Made by a program: the position numbers and the translations under genes. From an uncultured Lentisphaeria bacterium (GTDB taxonomy: Bacteria; Verrucomicrobiota; Lentisphaeria; Victivallales; UBA1829), in the NCBI GenBank assembly GCA_949282305.1, contig CASDPB010000121.1:1-64000 (forward strand): 64,000 nt of DNA, read 5' to 3'. The notes under the pieces are model-generated. The model worked only from the letters and a program-made list of their open reading frames with translations, was not told the DNA's origin and did no database searches. Below, piece after piece: positions 1 to 9,931 of the stretch (its first letter is position 1; each line of letters opens with the position of its first letter).

Positions 1-139
1 ACAGCAGAAGGTCTGTCTGATCGCTGCCGATCAACTTGAGAGTGGCGCCGCTCGTAAGCGGAATTTGCCTTCCCGAAGAAGATACGCAGCAAACGCAGAG
101 GAGGACTGTCCCACGCATGGCGGCTGGAATGCAGGTCAT
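1..139 (-). CDS. Start of an unidentified gene, cut by the window edge
   Basis: A minus-strand frame opens at an ATG at 139 (a second ATG lies at 118) and stays open to the window edge, giving about 46 residues. The early residues are hydrophobic and Cys-rich (GTVLLCVCC), as in a signal peptide or membrane anchor, followed by a polar stretch. It begins 41 bases after the stop of the O-antigen ligase gene and in the same direction, so it would be the next gene of that operon. No clear ribosome binding site is visible, another frame is also open here, and the product is not recognised. Confidence 0.35.
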   Translation of the reverse strand, partial: MTCIPAAMRGTVLLCVCCVSSSGRQIPLTSGATLKLIGSDQTDLLL

Positions 140-180
140 TACGAGCTGAGCCGGAAATGAACAGACCGGCAGCAATCAGG

Positions 181-2037
181 CTACGGGCGCGGAACGGGAT
201 TCCCTGCCTGATTCCGGTCAAAATATTCCGGATTTTTCGGAGAAAGTTCCTGTGCCTTCCTCAATGCCTGTTCCGCTTCGGCGGAACGGCCGGGAAGATG
301 TTTCAGAATCAGATATTTCCGGTAGTAATAGGCGGCACGTTTCGGAGCGCGTCTGATCGCCTCGTCCAGCAGGGAGAGACTTTCATTGACATGGAACGGG
401 CCGAGAGTCAGGTAATAACTGGAAGCGGCGGCATAGGGGAACGGAGAGTCCGGCGTGATCCGGGCGCAGTTCTGAAGCATCCGCATGACCTCGTCCGGTG
501 TGACAGAATTGCCTTTACGGGGTGTTCCGAAACGCATATCCGTAGAGGAATGGAGCTGTTCATAGTGCATTTCACCCGCGACCGCCTGCGGAAGTTTCAG
601 CGCGGGATACAGAACCAGTCCGGCGGAAATCAGCAGGAAAAGCATGGTGCAGAGCTTCTTTTTCCCCGCTGTCTCCGGGACGGGCAGTCTGACAATCCGA
701 TCTGCCCCTTTGGAAACCAGAATCAGAGAACCGAGGGCGATTGCGGTTGCCGTGGAACCGGGCGTCTCGTAATTCAGCTCAACCATGGAGTGGAACGTCC
801 AGGCGACAATGGCAAGCGTCATGCCGCATTTCATGATCCTGTCGTCCGCGTCATCACCGGAAACCGATGCCTTGTGAAACAGACAAAGCGCCACGGCAAG
901 CGGAATCAGGAGGAGAACTGTCGAAATCAGAAATGCAGCGGTACCCGCCTGAGATCCTGCGGCGAGGATGAAGTTGTGCGGTCCGTGCGGTGCCTCGTCG
1001 TTGATCAGGTCTTTGAAGATCAGATATTCATGGAAGAATTCTCCCCATCCGGCGCCGGCGAACGGATGCGCCAGCATCATTTCAAATGCCGCCTTGAAGT
1101 AGTCGAAACGGAACAGCATGGAGGCGAATCCGCGCCACATTTTTACCATAATGACGAATCCCGCCAGCATGACCGGAATCAGCGCATAACAGAAAAGACG
1201 GATTTTGCGCGGAAGCCGGGAGGCAAGAATCGTGAAGGCGATGCCGACGATCAGGGCAAGAATTCCGCCCCGGCTCCCGGTTTCCTTGAGCAGAAACAGA
1301 TACAATGCGCCGCCTGCGCCGCAGAGGAGCAGACGCGCCGCCCAGGGGGGTGTGACTCTGCCGCCGAATTTATAGAGAGCTGCAAGAATCAGCGGAAATA
1401 CCAGCGCAAGATAACCGGCGTAGACATTGCAGACCGCAAAATCACCCGATACACGCGATTCCATCAGGCGCGTCGCAAACTGTCCGGTCATGATCTGCTG
1501 TCCGGTGGCGCGCTCCTTTTCTTCGATGAATCTGCGCGTTTCCTCAAATCCGCTCCAGTATTGATTCAGTGCGGAGCAGATGGAGAATGCCGCACCGGTA
1601 AGAATCGCGATGAACAGCTGACGTGCGAAGTGTTTCGGGTCACGTTCCAGCATCAGGCAGAGCGCCATGGCGTAACAGGCAAGCCCGAAACAGTGGAGGG
1701 TGTTCTGCATGGCGAAGTCCCATGTGGATGCGTGAATCCATCCGGGCAGTGAGGCAGCCGCAAAAAGCGCCCAGAGAAGGGCGTATCCGCGCAAAAGCGG
1801 ATTTTTAATTTCAGGCGGCGGCATCAGCAGGATGCAGAGAATGAGGGCAAATGCCGCAAACGCGGGAAACAGCATTACGGACCAGGAGCCGATGAGGATT
1901 CCGACGGGTTCCGTCCAGTAGATCATCGGCATTTCCGGCACACCGACCGTTGAAGCGAATTTCAATGGAAGAATTGCCGTGAGGAACAGAAGAAACGCCC
2001 GTGGCAGAAATGCGAGTTTGTCCCGGAAAGTATCCAT
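181..2037 (-). CDS. O-antigen ligase-like membrane protein with C-terminal TPR region
   Basis: A 618-residue polytopic membrane protein with about ten or more hydrophobic segments in the first 450 residues. A large loop facing the periplasm contains the GAGWGEFFHEYLIF and HNFILAAGSQAG stretches that resemble the Wzy_C / O-antigen ligase core (family knowledge: WaaL-type enzymes join O-antigen to lipid A-core or polymerise glycans at the periplasmic face). The last 130 residues are soluble and helical, with LDEAIRRAPKRAAYYYRKYL and AEQALRKAQELSPKNP repeats typical of TPRs; many Wzy_C proteins carry such a tail. It follows the Xer-type gene by 18 bases in a run of minus-strand genes. The exact acceptor glycan cannot be told from sequence. 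Confidence 0.75.
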   Translation of the reverse strand: MDTFRDKLAFLPRAFLLFLTAILPLKFASTVGVPEMPMIYWTEPVGILIGSWSVMLFPAFAAFALILCILLMPPPEIKNPLLRGYALLWALFAAASLPGWIHASTWDFAMQNTLHCFGLACYAMALCLMLERDPKHFARQLFIAILTGAAFSICSALNQYWSGFEETRRFIEEKERATGQQIMTGQFATRLMESRVSGDFAVCNVYAGYLALVFPLILAALYKFGGRVTPPWAARLLLCGAGGALYLFLLKETGSRGGILALIVGIAFTILASRLPRKIRLFCYALIPVMLAGFVIMVKMWRGFASMLFRFDYFKAAFEMMLAHPFAGAGWGEFFHEYLIFKDLINDEAPHGPHNFILAAGSQAGTAAFLISTVLLLIPLAVALCLFHKASVSGDDADDRIMKCGMTLAIVAWTFHSMVELNYETPGSTATAIALGSLILVSKGADRIVRLPVPETAGKKKLCTMLFLLISAGLVLYPALKLPQAVAGEMHYEQLHSSTDMRFGTPRKGNSVTPDEVMRMLQNCARITPDSPFPYAAASSYYLTLGPFHVNESLSLLDEAIRRAPKRAAYYYRKYLILKHLPGRSAEAEQALRKAQELSPKNPEYFDRNQAGNPVPRP

Positions 2038-2055
2038 GCCGACTCCTTGGTTGGG

Positions 2056-3024
2056 TTATGCGCGCGGATGCGCTTTGCTGTAGACGGCTTTCAGCCGTTC
2101 CGCGCTGATGTGAGTGTAAATCTGCGTGGTGCTCAGATTTGCGTGTCCGAGAAGTTCCTGAACGCTGCGCAGGTCCGCGCCGGCATCCAGAAGATGCGTT
2201 GCGAAGGAGTGACGCAGTTTGTGCGGCGTCATGTCGGAGGGCAGTCCCGCTTCCGCGAGGTAAAGTTTGAAGTTGCGCTGGAAACTGCGCGGAGTCAGCC
2301 GTCCGCCGTCCTGATTGATGAACAGAGGTGCTTCGCGGCGCGCGTCGCTGGTCCAGAGGGCGCGCACGTGAATATATTTCCTCAATGCCCTTTCCGCAGG
2401 CCCGCCGAGTCCGCAGATTCTTTCCTTTTTCCCTTTTCCGCGGACCTTCATGACACCTCCGAGCAGGTCCACGGAACCGAGATTCAAGCCGAGCGCCTCG
2501 CTGATGCGCAGACCGCCGGAGTAGATCACCTCCAGAATTGCGCCGTCGCGTGCGGCGGAGAGTTTTGCCCCCTCTTCGGATTTTGCAATCCCCTTTTCCA
2601 CGGCGCCGTTCCAGAATGTGTCGGCGGAATCCAGCAGCCGTGAAACCTCGGCAACCGTCATATATTTCGGAAGCAGTTTCTGCTTTTTGGGCGAGACCAG
2701 TCCCGCAAACGGATTGGAGTCGACGATATGTTCGCGTTCCATGTAGCGGTAAAAGGAACGGAGTCCGGAGATTTTCCGGACGATGGAGGTTTTGGACAGA
2801 TCCTCGCCCTGAAGCGCCACGACAAAGGAACGCGCATCGTGCACGCTGACTGAATCCCAGTCGACGGTCTGCTCCGAGGCATCCATGTTGAGAGTCAGTT
2901 TGGAAAACTGCACGATGTCCATCTTGTAGCTTTCCAGCGTGTGTTCCGATGCGTTGCGTTCGTTGCCCAGATAAGCAAGAAAGCCGCTCAGGGATCGATC
3001 CTGGTTATTTGGGTCGTTTATCAT
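2056..3024 (-). CDS. xerD: Tyrosine site-specific recombinase, XerC/XerD type
   Basis: 322 residues, close to the usual 300 of XerC/XerD. The N-terminal SAM-like core-binding domain spans about residues 8-105 and the catalytic domain 115-320. The active-site set is visible and complete: R173 in GGLRISEALGL, K197 in GKGKK, H268 and R271 in HKLRHSFATH, H294 in LLGHANLS, and nucleophile Y303 in TQIYTH. In the family this enzyme resolves chromosome dimers at dif during division. The XerC/XerD split cannot be decided without the partner. Starts 9 bases after pyrG stops, so it is probably cotranscribed. No integrase-style neighbours or attachment repeats are seen, so it looks like a housekeeping enzyme rather than a phage one. 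Confidence 0.88.
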   Translation of the reverse strand: MINDPNNQDRSLSGFLAYLGNERNASEHTLESYKMDIVQFSKLTLNMDASEQTVDWDSVSVHDARSFVVALQGEDLSKTSIVRKISGLRSFYRYMEREHIVDSNPFAGLVSPKKQKLLPKYMTVAEVSRLLDSADTFWNGAVEKGIAKSEEGAKLSAARDGAILEVIYSGGLRISEALGLNLGSVDLLGGVMKVRGKGKKERICGLGGPAERALRKYIHVRALWTSDARREAPLFINQDGGRLTPRSFQRNFKLYLAEAGLPSDMTPHKLRHSFATHLLDAGADLRSVQELLGHANLSTTQIYTHISAERLKAVYSKAHPRA

Positions 3025-3033
3025 TGTGCCAAA

Positions 3034-4638
3034 TCAGCCTCGTGCCGCCATTGCGGCTTTAATAAAGTCTTTGAATAAAGGATGAGCCTCCAGCGGAGTG
3101 GATTTGAATTCCGGATGGAACTGGCAGGCGACGAACCACGGATGGGATTCGATCTCGACCATTTCCACAAGAGAACCGTCGGGAGAGGTTCCCGCGATTT
3201 TCAGTCCCTTCGCCTCCAGGGCGGCGCGGAAATCGCTGTTGAACTCATAACGATGGCGGTGACGCTCGGAAATATGCTCCGTGCCGTAAGCGGCCTCCGC
3301 TCTGGTGTTTTTCGCCAGAATGCACGGATATGCGCCGAGGCGCATCGTCCCGCCCTTGTCTGTAATGTTTTTCTGCTCCTCCATCAGCGCGATTACAGGA
3401 TGTGCCGTGGAAGAGTTGAATTCGGTGCTGTCAGCATCCTCCATGCCGCAGACATCGCGTGCGAATTCAATTACGGCGCACTGCATGCCGAGGCAGATCC
3501 CGAGGAACGGAATATTGTGTTCGCGCGCATAGCGGATCGCCTTGATTTTGCCGGAAACGCCGCGGTCGCCGAATCCGCCCGGCACCAGAATGCCGTTGTA
3601 TCCCCTGAGCAGTTCATCCGGATTGCGGGTATCGAGCTCTTCGGCTTCAATCGGATGAATCTTCACCTTGACATGATTCGGGATTCCCCCGTGGGAAAGC
3701 GCCTCGTAGATGCTCTTGTAGGCGTCGCGCAGGGCGATGTATTTTCCCACGACCGCGATCGTCACGATGCCGTTTACCGGATTGAGCACCGCCCCGAGCA
3801 TTGCCTGCCAGTCGCTCAGATCCAGATTGTTTTCCGGGAGATTCAGGAGTTTGAGAATGCTTCTGTCCATTCCCTGTTTTTCAAGATCAAGCGGCACCTC
3901 GTAAATCGAATTCTTGACGTCAAGTTCCTCGATCACCATTTCCCGCCTGACATTGCAGAAAAGCGCCAGTTTTTTCTTGTGTTCCTCCTCCATGGGCACT
4001 TCACAGCGGCAGATCAGCACGTCGGGGATGATGCCGATGCTGCGCAGGATGCCGACGGACTGCTGGGATGGTTTTGTCTTGAGTTCACCGGCGGCGCGGA
4101 TATAGGGAACCAGCGTCAGGTGCAGAAAGATGGAGTTGTGTTCGCCCGCGTCCTGGTGGAACTGGCGGATTGCTTCCAGAAACGGCAGGGACTCGATGTC
4201 GCCGACCGTGCCGCCGATTTCTGTGATTGCAATGTCAAGATCAGGAGAATCGAGAGAGGCGATTGCCGACTTGATTTCATTGGTGATGTGCGGGATGACC
4301 TGAACCGTTCCGCCGAGATAGCCTCCATGGCGTTCCCGCGAGATGACCGCGCTGTAAATCCTGCCGGTCGTGTAATTGCTTGCCCGGGAGCACCGGATAC
4401 CGGAAAAACGTTCGTAATGCCCGAGATCCAGATCGGTTTCCGCCCCGTCGTCGGTCACGAAGACTTCTCCGTGCTGATACGGGGACATGGTTCCGGGATC
4501 CACGTTGAGATAGGGATCCAGTTTCTGCATTGCCACGCGGTAGCCGCGCTGCTTCAGAAGCATGGCAACGGAGGCCGCCGTAATCCCTTTTCCAAGAGAA
4601 GATACAACGCCGCCTGTGATGAAGATGTGTTTCGTCAT
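3034..4638 (-). CDS. pyrG: CTP synthase
   Basis: Makes CTP from UTP, ATP and glutamine in the cytoplasm, the last step of pyrimidine nucleotide synthesis. 534 residues from the ATG at 4638, which gives the canonical [18 protein letters not shown] opening and has AGGACAGGA upstream. The frame is open 20 codons further, but that extension has no family match. The N-terminal synthetase domain carries the P-loop-like GKG and the [20 protein letters not shown] stretch. The C-terminal class I glutamine amidotransferase has nucleophile C382 (GICLGMQC) with H508 and E510 (CQFHPEF). First gene of the minus-strand operon with the Xer recombinase. A promoter lies at 4687-4714. Confidence 0.97.
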   Translation of the reverse strand: MTKHIFITGGVVSSLGKGITAASVAMLLKQRGYRVAMQKLDPYLNVDPGTMSPYQHGEVFVTDDGAETDLDLGHYERFSGIRCSRASNYTTGRIYSAVISRERHGGYLGGTVQVIPHITNEIKSAIASLDSPDLDIAITEIGGTVGDIESLPFLEAIRQFHQDAGEHNSIFLHLTLVPYIRAAGELKTKPSQQSVGILRSIGIIPDVLICRCEVPMEEEHKKKLALFCNVRREMVIEELDVKNSIYEVPLDLEKQGMDRSILKLLNLPENNLDLSDWQAMLGAVLNPVNGIVTIAVVGKYIALRDAYKSIYEALSHGGIPNHVKVKIHPIEAEELDTRNPDELLRGYNGILVPGGFGDRGVSGKIKAIRYAREHNIPFLGICLGMQCAVIEFARDVCGMEDADSTEFNSSTAHPVIALMEEQKNITDKGGTMRLGAYPCILAKNTRAEAAYGTEHISERHRHRYEFNSDFRAALEAKGLKIAGTSPDGSLVEMVEIESHPWFVACQFHPEFKSTPLEAHPLFKDFIKAAMAARG

Positions 4639-4686
4639 TTGTTCCTGTCCTGATTTGATTTGAGAGAGATCAAAAAAGTATCTCGA

Positions 4687-4714
4687 ACAATACCACATTT
4701 TGCATTTTTATCAA
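4687..4714 (-). promoter_or_regulatory. Probable pyrG promoter
   Basis: On the minus strand TTGATA (4709-4714) and TATTGT (4687-4692) are separated by 16 bases. It lies about 50 bases upstream of the pyrG start. Confidence 0.5.
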
Positions 4715-5001
4715 AGTCTCATGGAGAAATAATGAAAGATTTTTCCACCAAAAATCAGAGGAAAAGGACGAAAGGGTGGAAAAGAGCCGGAAAACGGGCA
4801 TGTCAAGCCGAATCTCATCCATTCAAAAGAACTGCCCTGACGATGCCGGAAGAAAATCGCACAGGGGGGCTTCCGGTTCCGCCGGGATTCTGTGTGAAAA
4901 GACCGGAAGCCGCAGGTGAAATCTTCCGATGTTCCTGCATGTTTTGCATCGGGACAGATCGTTTTTTCTTTAAAAAAAACGGAAAAATTTCATTTTCCCT
5001 A

Positions 5002-5029
5002 TTGACAGAACCGCATTTTATCTTATAAT
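5002..5029 (+). promoter_or_regulatory. Consensus sigma-70-type promoter of the GntR gene
   Basis: A perfect TTGACA (5002-5007) and a perfect TATAAT (5024-5029) with a 16-base spacer, 35 bases before the start codon. Just upstream an inverted pair GGAAAA (4981-4986) and TTTTCC (4993-4998) could be an operator. The same CTATTGACA core and a GGAAAA/TTTTCC pair occur before the GntR gene at 38775. Confidence 0.8.
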
Positions 5030-5063
5030 ATAAAGGAACAAAAAAGAAACAGAAAAAACAAAA

Positions 5064-6089
5064 ATGGTACAGCAGAAACTAGTTAAAACCTTTCAAAAGG
5101 AAATTGAGTCCGGAACCATCGTGGAGGACGGACAGATTCCGACGTTCCGCGATTTGTCCCGGCGTTACAGCTGCAGTGTTACGACTGTCAAGCGGATGGT
5201 GGACGACCTGGCGAGACTCGGCCTGCTGCGGGTGATCCGCGGGCGCGGGACTTTTGTCACCGGTCAGGAGGAGGGCGCCGCGCAGGGACGTTCGCAGCAA
5301 ATCGGCGCCATTGTCCTTGACGACCAGTTTCTGGATACTCTGGAGCGATGCAAAGAGGATTTTTTAAGCCAGGGCTGGATGTTCAGCGTTTACCGTTCCA
5401 CTCCTGACGCGCAGTCGCCGGAACGGGAACGGAATTTTCTGCAGAAAGCTCAGGATCTTGCCTTTTCCGCGATTATCATAGAAGCGTCGCCGATTGCTCC
5501 GGTCAATACAGACTTCTTCCGGCGTATGCGTAGCGACGGCATGAAGGTCATTCACCTTTCCCCGTATATTGACGATATGTCCGCGGAGTGCGCTTTTCTG
5601 CCGGATTTTCGTTCCGCGGGTTTGCTGGCGGCAGTGAAAGCGGCACTGGCGGGATACCGGAACATTACATTTTTCCCGGCGGAAAGCAGGGCGCCGTTCA
5701 GCCGGCTGGTGGATGAGGGAATCCGGCAGATTGCGGATGAAATCTCCCTTGCTGTTCTTGAACATGCTCCGGCGACACGCGATCCGGAAACGATCAGGGC
5801 ATTCCTGAAGAACATGCCCGGACGGACTGCGGTCGTCTGTCTGGACTCGGAGATGGGAAGCGGTGCCATCCGCTGCGCACGGGAAATCGGCATGGAGATC
5901 AGAAAGGATTTCGGCGTCGTATCAATCATGGAGTCTCCGAAAGACAGGAGCAGCCATTCGTTCATGACATTCGATTTTGAGAGAATCATCCGTGACGCTC
6001 TGAATTTTGCGATAGACCGGAACCGTTCGCCCTTTGAAGCGGTCTGTCGTTATTATCCGGCTCATTTCTGCGATTTGAATACATTATAA
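5064..6089 (+). CDS. GntR-type transcriptional regulator with sugar-binding-like C-terminus
   Basis: 341 residues. The N-terminal winged helix (about 1-68) has the GntR pattern: FRDLSRRYSCSVTTVKRMVD as the helix-turn-helix, then LARLGLLRVIRGRGTFVT as the wing. The rest resembles the periplasmic-binding-protein fold of LacI-type regulators (QIGAIVLDDQFLDTL, AVVCLDSEMGSGAIRCARE, GVVSIMES), which in this GntR subgroup usually binds a sugar. It is the first gene of a set with a pseudopilin (29 bases on) and a large exported hydrolase-like protein, so it probably controls them in response to a glycan breakdown product. The ribosome binding site before the ATG is weak. Its promoter is a consensus one, suggesting that control is by repression. 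Confidence 0.8.
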   Translation: MVQQKLVKTFQKEIESGTIVEDGQIPTFRDLSRRYSCSVTTVKRMVDDLARLGLLRVIRGRGTFVTGQEEGAAQGRSQQIGAIVLDDQFLDTLERCKEDFLSQGWMFSVYRSTPDAQSPERERNFLQKAQDLAFSAIIIEASPIAPVNTDFFRRMRSDGMKVIHLSPYIDDMSAECAFLPDFRSAGLLAAVKAALAGYRNITFFPAESRAPFSRLVDEGIRQIADEISLAVLEHAPATRDPETIRAFLKNMPGRTAVVCLDSEMGSGAIRCAREIGMEIRKDFGVVSIMESPKDRSSHSFMTFDFERIIRDALNFAIDRNRSPFEAVCRYYPAHFCDLNTL

Positions 6090-6118
6090 ACAAATTGAAT
6101 GATACAAGGAGATTGAAA

Positions 6119-6808
6119 ATGGGGAAGTATTTCAGGATTTTACCGGCACACAGGGAATTCAGGGAAATTTTTACCTTGATAGAGCTCCTGGTCGTAATTG
6201 CGATCATCGCGATTCTTGCGGCAATGCTGATGCCGGCGCTGAGCAAGGCAAAGGCAATGGCGCAGAGCATTTCCTGCGTCAATACCTTGAAACAGTTCGG
6301 AATCGTCGGTTCAATGTACACGGATGACAATAAGGACTATCTGCCTTATACCAACAACGGGGAGAACACGTGGTGCGATGAAGTCGGCTGGGCATCCGTC
6401 TATCTGACACGGGGCACAGCCAATTATGAAAAAAACAAGACTCTTTTCCGGTGTCCGTCCAATACCAATCCCAAGCCGCTGGCGAAATATGACCGTTATT
6501 CTTATGGATCCAACTGCGACTTCGGCGCGCCGATCATGTGGGACTGGTACTCTTTCAAAAAAGCGGGCGAGGTGAAAAAACAGCCGTCGCGTCTGGTTCA
6601 TATTCTTGATGTCGCAGGCGATGGAGTGGATGGCGGACAGTATTATGCCTCGTTTGATGACTGGCAGAACCATGCGGGCCGTCATTTCAATCGTGCCAAT
6701 ATTCTGTTTCTGGACGGTCATGTCGGCAATGCCCCCGTTGCCTTGATCCGGCATCAGACCAATCAGGATGTTGTCTGGGGGATCAATGCCGGATTCGGAG
6801 ACCGTTAA
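6119..6808 (+). CDS. Type II pseudopilin-like protein with H-X9-DG motif
   Basis: 229 residues from the ATG at 6119, chosen because AAGGAG (6106-6111) sits 7 bases before it; an in-frame ATG at 6095 lacks this. The prepilin cleavage/methylation signal is FTLIELLVVIAIIAILAAML, here preceded by an unusually long basic leader. The C-terminal part has the H-X9-DG motif (HFNRANILFLDG), the mark of a family greatly expanded in Lentisphaerota, Planctomycetota and Verrucomicrobiota. Such proteins are processed by a prepilin peptidase and sit in the inner membrane with a periplasmic globular domain. Function is unknown. Followed after 26 bases by the large exported protein. Confidence 0.9.
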   Translation: MGKYFRILPAHREFREIFTLIELLVVIAIIAILAAMLMPALSKAKAMAQSISCVNTLKQFGIVGSMYTDDNKDYLPYTNNGENTWCDEVGWASVYLTRGTANYEKNKTLFRCPSNTNPKPLAKYDRYSYGSNCDFGAPIMWDWYSFKKAGEVKKQPSRLVHILDVAGDGVDGGQYYASFDDWQNHAGRHFNRANILFLDGHVGNAPVALIRHQTNQDVVWGINAGFGDR

Positions 6809-6834
6809 GAGAACTGTAAAATGGGGATATTGAA

Positions 6835-9800
6835 ATGAAACATTTTTTTGTCATGGCGTTCTGCTGCGCAGGACTGTTGAATTTATATGGAGCGCATGTT
6901 CCGTATCAGACATTTGAACTTACTGTCGGAAGAGACGGCAGACCGCAGACATGGGGAAGAGGCGATGCCGCATGTCATGCTTCGGGCAGTGTGAAGACTG
7001 TCCGGGAAAAGGATGGCACGCCTTATTTCCTGTTCGGCAAGAAAGGCGATTTCCTCCGGTTTTCCGCGAAAGGGAACATTCGGGCGGAACAGGGAACCGT
7101 CGCTTTCTTTGTCAAGGAGTGTGACACCGGACGGGAACAGCGTGTATGGAATCCCTATTTTCAATGGGCGGGGAAGGACGAGGTTTTTGCCGTGCTCCGC
7201 CTCTGGCAGCCGTTTGAAGTCGGAGGCGGACTCTGGAGCAGACGGACTCGTCTTGTATGGTGTCCCGCCGGAACTCCGGAGAAGGGAGTCTGGCGGCATA
7301 TCGCCTTCTCTTGGCAGAAGCAGATGGTGCGGCTTTATGTGGACGGGCGCGAGCAGCAGACTTTGCTTCCCGTGAATTTCAATTTCCGCAATCCCGGCGA
7401 ATTCTTTACTGTGGGCCGTCCTTCGGAAGGGCATCCCGCGGAGGACGATTTTTACACGGGACGGCATATCATTTACGATGCTCCTCAGCAGGCGGAAAAG
7501 ATGAAGATCGGGAAAGAGCCTTACGGCGCATTCGGCATTCGCGATTTCCGCATTTTCAGCAGGGCGCTGACTCCGTCGGAGGCTGCGGCGCTGGCTCAGG
7601 GAAAGGAGATGCCGCAGCAGACGGAGGATCAGCTGGCATTGACCTTTGAAGAATCGGTTTCCGCACAGTTCCTCCGGGTCATGCTGAACAGCCTTCTGGC
7701 GGAACCCGGGGACAAGGCAGTGGTCAGACTGCATGATGCCGCCGGAAAGATCATTGTGCAGGCTGCCGCAGTTGCCGGAGCCGGGGGATTTGAGCCGCTG
7801 AACCTGAAGTATGGTTCGATTTCCGCCGGGGATTACCGTCTGGAGGCGACACTTGAAAAGACCGGGCGGAAAGTGTCTGCCGCTTATAAGAAACTTCCGG
7901 ATTTTCCATGGGTCGGAAACACGCTCGGCAGTGCGGATGTGGTTCTGCCCGGATTTGAGCCGTTGAAAACCGGAAACAGCCACGCATCCATGTGGGGACG
8001 CACCTACCGGTTCGGAAACTCGCTGATGCCGCAGCAGATCATCAATCAGGGACATGAGATTCTGGCGGAACCTGTCCGCTGGCGGGTCTCCGCCGGTGGA
8101 AAAGAAGAGACTCTGGCGTTCCATTCGATCCGCAAGGTGTCTGCGACTCCGACCCGTGCCGTCTGGCAGGGGGAAGGCAGACTTGGGGATCTGAAAGTGA
8201 CGGGAAAAGTGACGGTGGAATATGACGGATTCATGGATTATTCCCTTACTTTTGTTCCTCCGCGGCAGGGGACGGATGTGGATTGTCTGGCGATGGATAT
8301 TCCACTCCATTCTGAAGAGGCGTCGCTTCTGTTTCACGAGGCGCGCCGTTCCGCCACCTGGGAAAACGGCTGGCGTTCTCCGGTGACACCGCTCGGCAGC
8401 AAGGGCGTCATTACGATCGGAAGCCCCGACCGGTGTCTGCAATGGATGATTGAGTCCGATCAGTTTTACTATCCGGAGGATAATCCGGAGACTCTGCAAT
8501 GTTCCGAAAAAGACGGGAAACGGATTTTTACGATTGAGGTGATCGGCGCGAAAAAGAAGATCGACAGGCCTTTCACATTGTCCTGGATGCTCCAGGCGGG
8601 ACCAGTCAAGGCACGTCCGGCGCATTGGCGCGGCTGGACGCGGGCGGGACGGCGCTATATAGATCCCCGGCTGCACAACAGAGTCAATTACAATTACGAC
8701 TGGTGGGCGCGGTCTCCCGGCGAGGCGATCCCCGCAGAAGGCTTTCCGGAAAAACCGGACCGTTCGGTTCTGAAAGACAAGATTCCATGTGTGAGCATGC
8801 ACTTCGGGGGCTACCGCGAAACGCGGGAGAAAAAGGATCTGAATAAACGCACTCCCGAATGGCGGCGCTATGAGAAGGAATGGCAGCGTCTGCCGCAGCG
8901 CCTGATTACGGATCCCGGATGGAATGAGCAGACGATTGACACGAAGGCGTTCAGCTGGGGCGAGTGGCATATATGGACTGTTGACAGACTGTTCCGCACG
9001 ACCGGTGTCCGGGGACTTTATTACGACGACTGGCTTCCCGGCGCTTCCAGCAATGAACTCGCGGGGTCGGGATATATCGGGGAAGGCGGAGTCCGCAGAG
9101 CAACGCGCGACATCCGCAATCAGCGTGAAATCCACAGACGGGTTTATGCGCTGGTCAAACAGTACCGTCCCAAAGACGGAGTCGTCTACATCCATGTCAG
9201 CGGCTGTCCGATTCTTCCCATATTGAGTTTCTCCGACATTACTTACGATGGCGAAATCATGGTTTGGAGCGACCGCATTCCGCCGGAAGGACGCTACTTT
9301 GACACCTACCGCATGGATATTTTCCGGATGCTGTTTTCCGGTCGTCAATTTGGGACTGTCCCCGGTTTTCATGATGTCACGACAAAGACTCTGGATCATG
9401 GCGGTTCCGGCAAGATTCTGCTGGCAAACAACCAGCGCCAGCTGTGGGCGCTGCTGCTCCTGCACGATATTCATCTGCAGAGTGCTTTTACTTCCGGACT
9501 GGAAGAACTGCGCATGATGTGGCTCGACAAATTCGGAATTGCCGAAGACGATGTCAGTTTTCATGGCTACTGGGATCTGGACAACGGGGCAAAACTGCTG
9601 CAGTTCGGTTTTATGCCGGACCCGACGGATGTCGATCGGGCAAGCAAGGGATACATTGCCTCGTATCTGCGTCCGGGCAAAGCGCTCCTGATTGTAGTGA
9701 GAGATGCGCCAAACAATTATGCGGGAGAGGCTCAGGCGACGATTCAACTGGATAGAAAGAAACTTGGTTTTGCTCCGGGGGCAGAACTGGAGGCGTATGA

Positions 9801-9909
9801 TATGGAAAGTATGGCGCGCAACCGGATCGGACAGATCGACGGGGATATTTTGAAAGTCAATGTGGACTGTGATAATTTCGTCGCTGTTCTGATTCAGGAA
9901 AAGAAGTAA
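6835..9909 (+). CDS. Large exported LamG-domain glycoside hydrolase-like protein
   Basis: 1024 residues with a Sec signal peptide (about 1-19, cut after LYGA). Residues about 45-250 form a LamG/concanavalin-like domain (GTVAFFVKE, WRHIAFSWQKQMVRLYVDG, FGIRDFRIFSRALTPSEA), usually a carbohydrate-binding or accessory module. A beta-sandwich region follows, then a TIM-barrel-like region from about 600 with GLYYDDWLPG, where D731/D732 are candidate catalytic acids. The overall pattern recalls the DUF6067 / GH123-like proteins of gut and marine polysaccharide degraders; this assignment is from memory of the family. Last gene of the GntR-pseudopilin set and closed by a strong terminator. Substrate unknown. 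Confidence 0.65.
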   Translation: MKHFFVMAFCCAGLLNLYGAHVPYQTFELTVGRDGRPQTWGRGDAACHASGSVKTVREKDGTPYFLFGKKGDFLRFSAKGNIRAEQGTVAFFVKECDTGREQRVWNPYFQWAGKDEVFAVLRLWQPFEVGGGLWSRRTRLVWCPAGTPEKGVWRHIAFSWQKQMVRLYVDGREQQTLLPVNFNFRNPGEFFTVGRPSEGHPAEDDFYTGRHIIYDAPQQAEKMKIGKEPYGAFGIRDFRIFSRALTPSEAAALAQGKEMPQQTEDQLALTFEESVSAQFLRVMLNSLLAEPGDKAVVRLHDAAGKIIVQAAAVAGAGGFEPLNLKYGSISAGDYRLEATLEKTGRKVSAAYKKLPDFPWVGNTLGSADVVLPGFEPLKTGNSHASMWGRTYRFGNSLMPQQIINQGHEILAEPVRWRVSAGGKEETLAFHSIRKVSATPTRAVWQGEGRLGDLKVTGKVTVEYDGFMDYSLTFVPPRQGTDVDCLAMDIPLHSEEASLLFHEARRSATWENGWRSPVTPLGSKGVITIGSPDRCLQWMIESDQFYYPEDNPETLQCSEKDGKRIFTIEVIGAKKKIDRPFTLSWMLQAGPVKARPAHWRGWTRAGRRYIDPRLHNRVNYNYDWWARSPGEAIPAEGFPEKPDRSVLKDKIPCVSMHFGGYRETREKKDLNKRTPEWRRYEKEWQRLPQRLITDPGWNEQTIDTKAFSWGEWHIWTVDRLFRTTGVRGLYYDDWLPGASSNELAGSGYIGEGGVRRATRDIRNQREIHRRVYALVKQYRPKDGVVYIHVSGCPILPILSFSDITYDGEIMVWSDRIPPEGRYFDTYRMDIFRMLFSGRQFGTVPGFHDVTTKTLDHGGSGKILLANNQRQLWALLLLHDIHLQSAFTSGLEELRMMWLDKFGIAEDDVSFHGYWDLDNGAKLLQFGFMPDPTDVDRASKGYIASYLRPGKALLIVVRDAPNNYAGEAQATIQLDRKKLGFAPGAELEAYDMESMARNRIGQIDGDILKVNVDCDNFVAVLIQEKK

Positions 9910-9931
9910 CGGAATCGACTCTTCACCACCA

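Larger units (their letters stand above)
4639..5063. other. Divergent intergenic region between pyrG and the GntR regulator
   Basis: 425 bases with no convincing gene. It holds a pyrG promoter on the minus strand and a consensus promoter for the rightward GntR gene. A plus-strand frame of 122 codons crosses it, but it has no ribosome binding site, no domain and biased low-complexity composition, so it is not called. Confidence 0.7.

Noticed and set aside
157-1752. Long plus-strand frame opposite the O-antigen ligase gene
   Set aside because: Codon-aligned antisense shadow in GC-rich DNA; no domain, ribosome site or sensible composition.
2056-3024. Xer-type recombinase as the integrase of a mobile element
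   Set aside because: Family length and position in a housekeeping operon, no attachment repeats, tRNA or phage genes nearby.
4639-4698. 20-residue N-terminal extension of pyrG
   Set aside because: The canonical CTP synthase start with its own ribosome site is at 4638; the extension lies over the promoter.
4660-5028. 122-codon plus-strand frame between pyrG and the GntR gene
   Set aside because: No ribosome site, no domain, and it covers the consensus promoter of the next gene.
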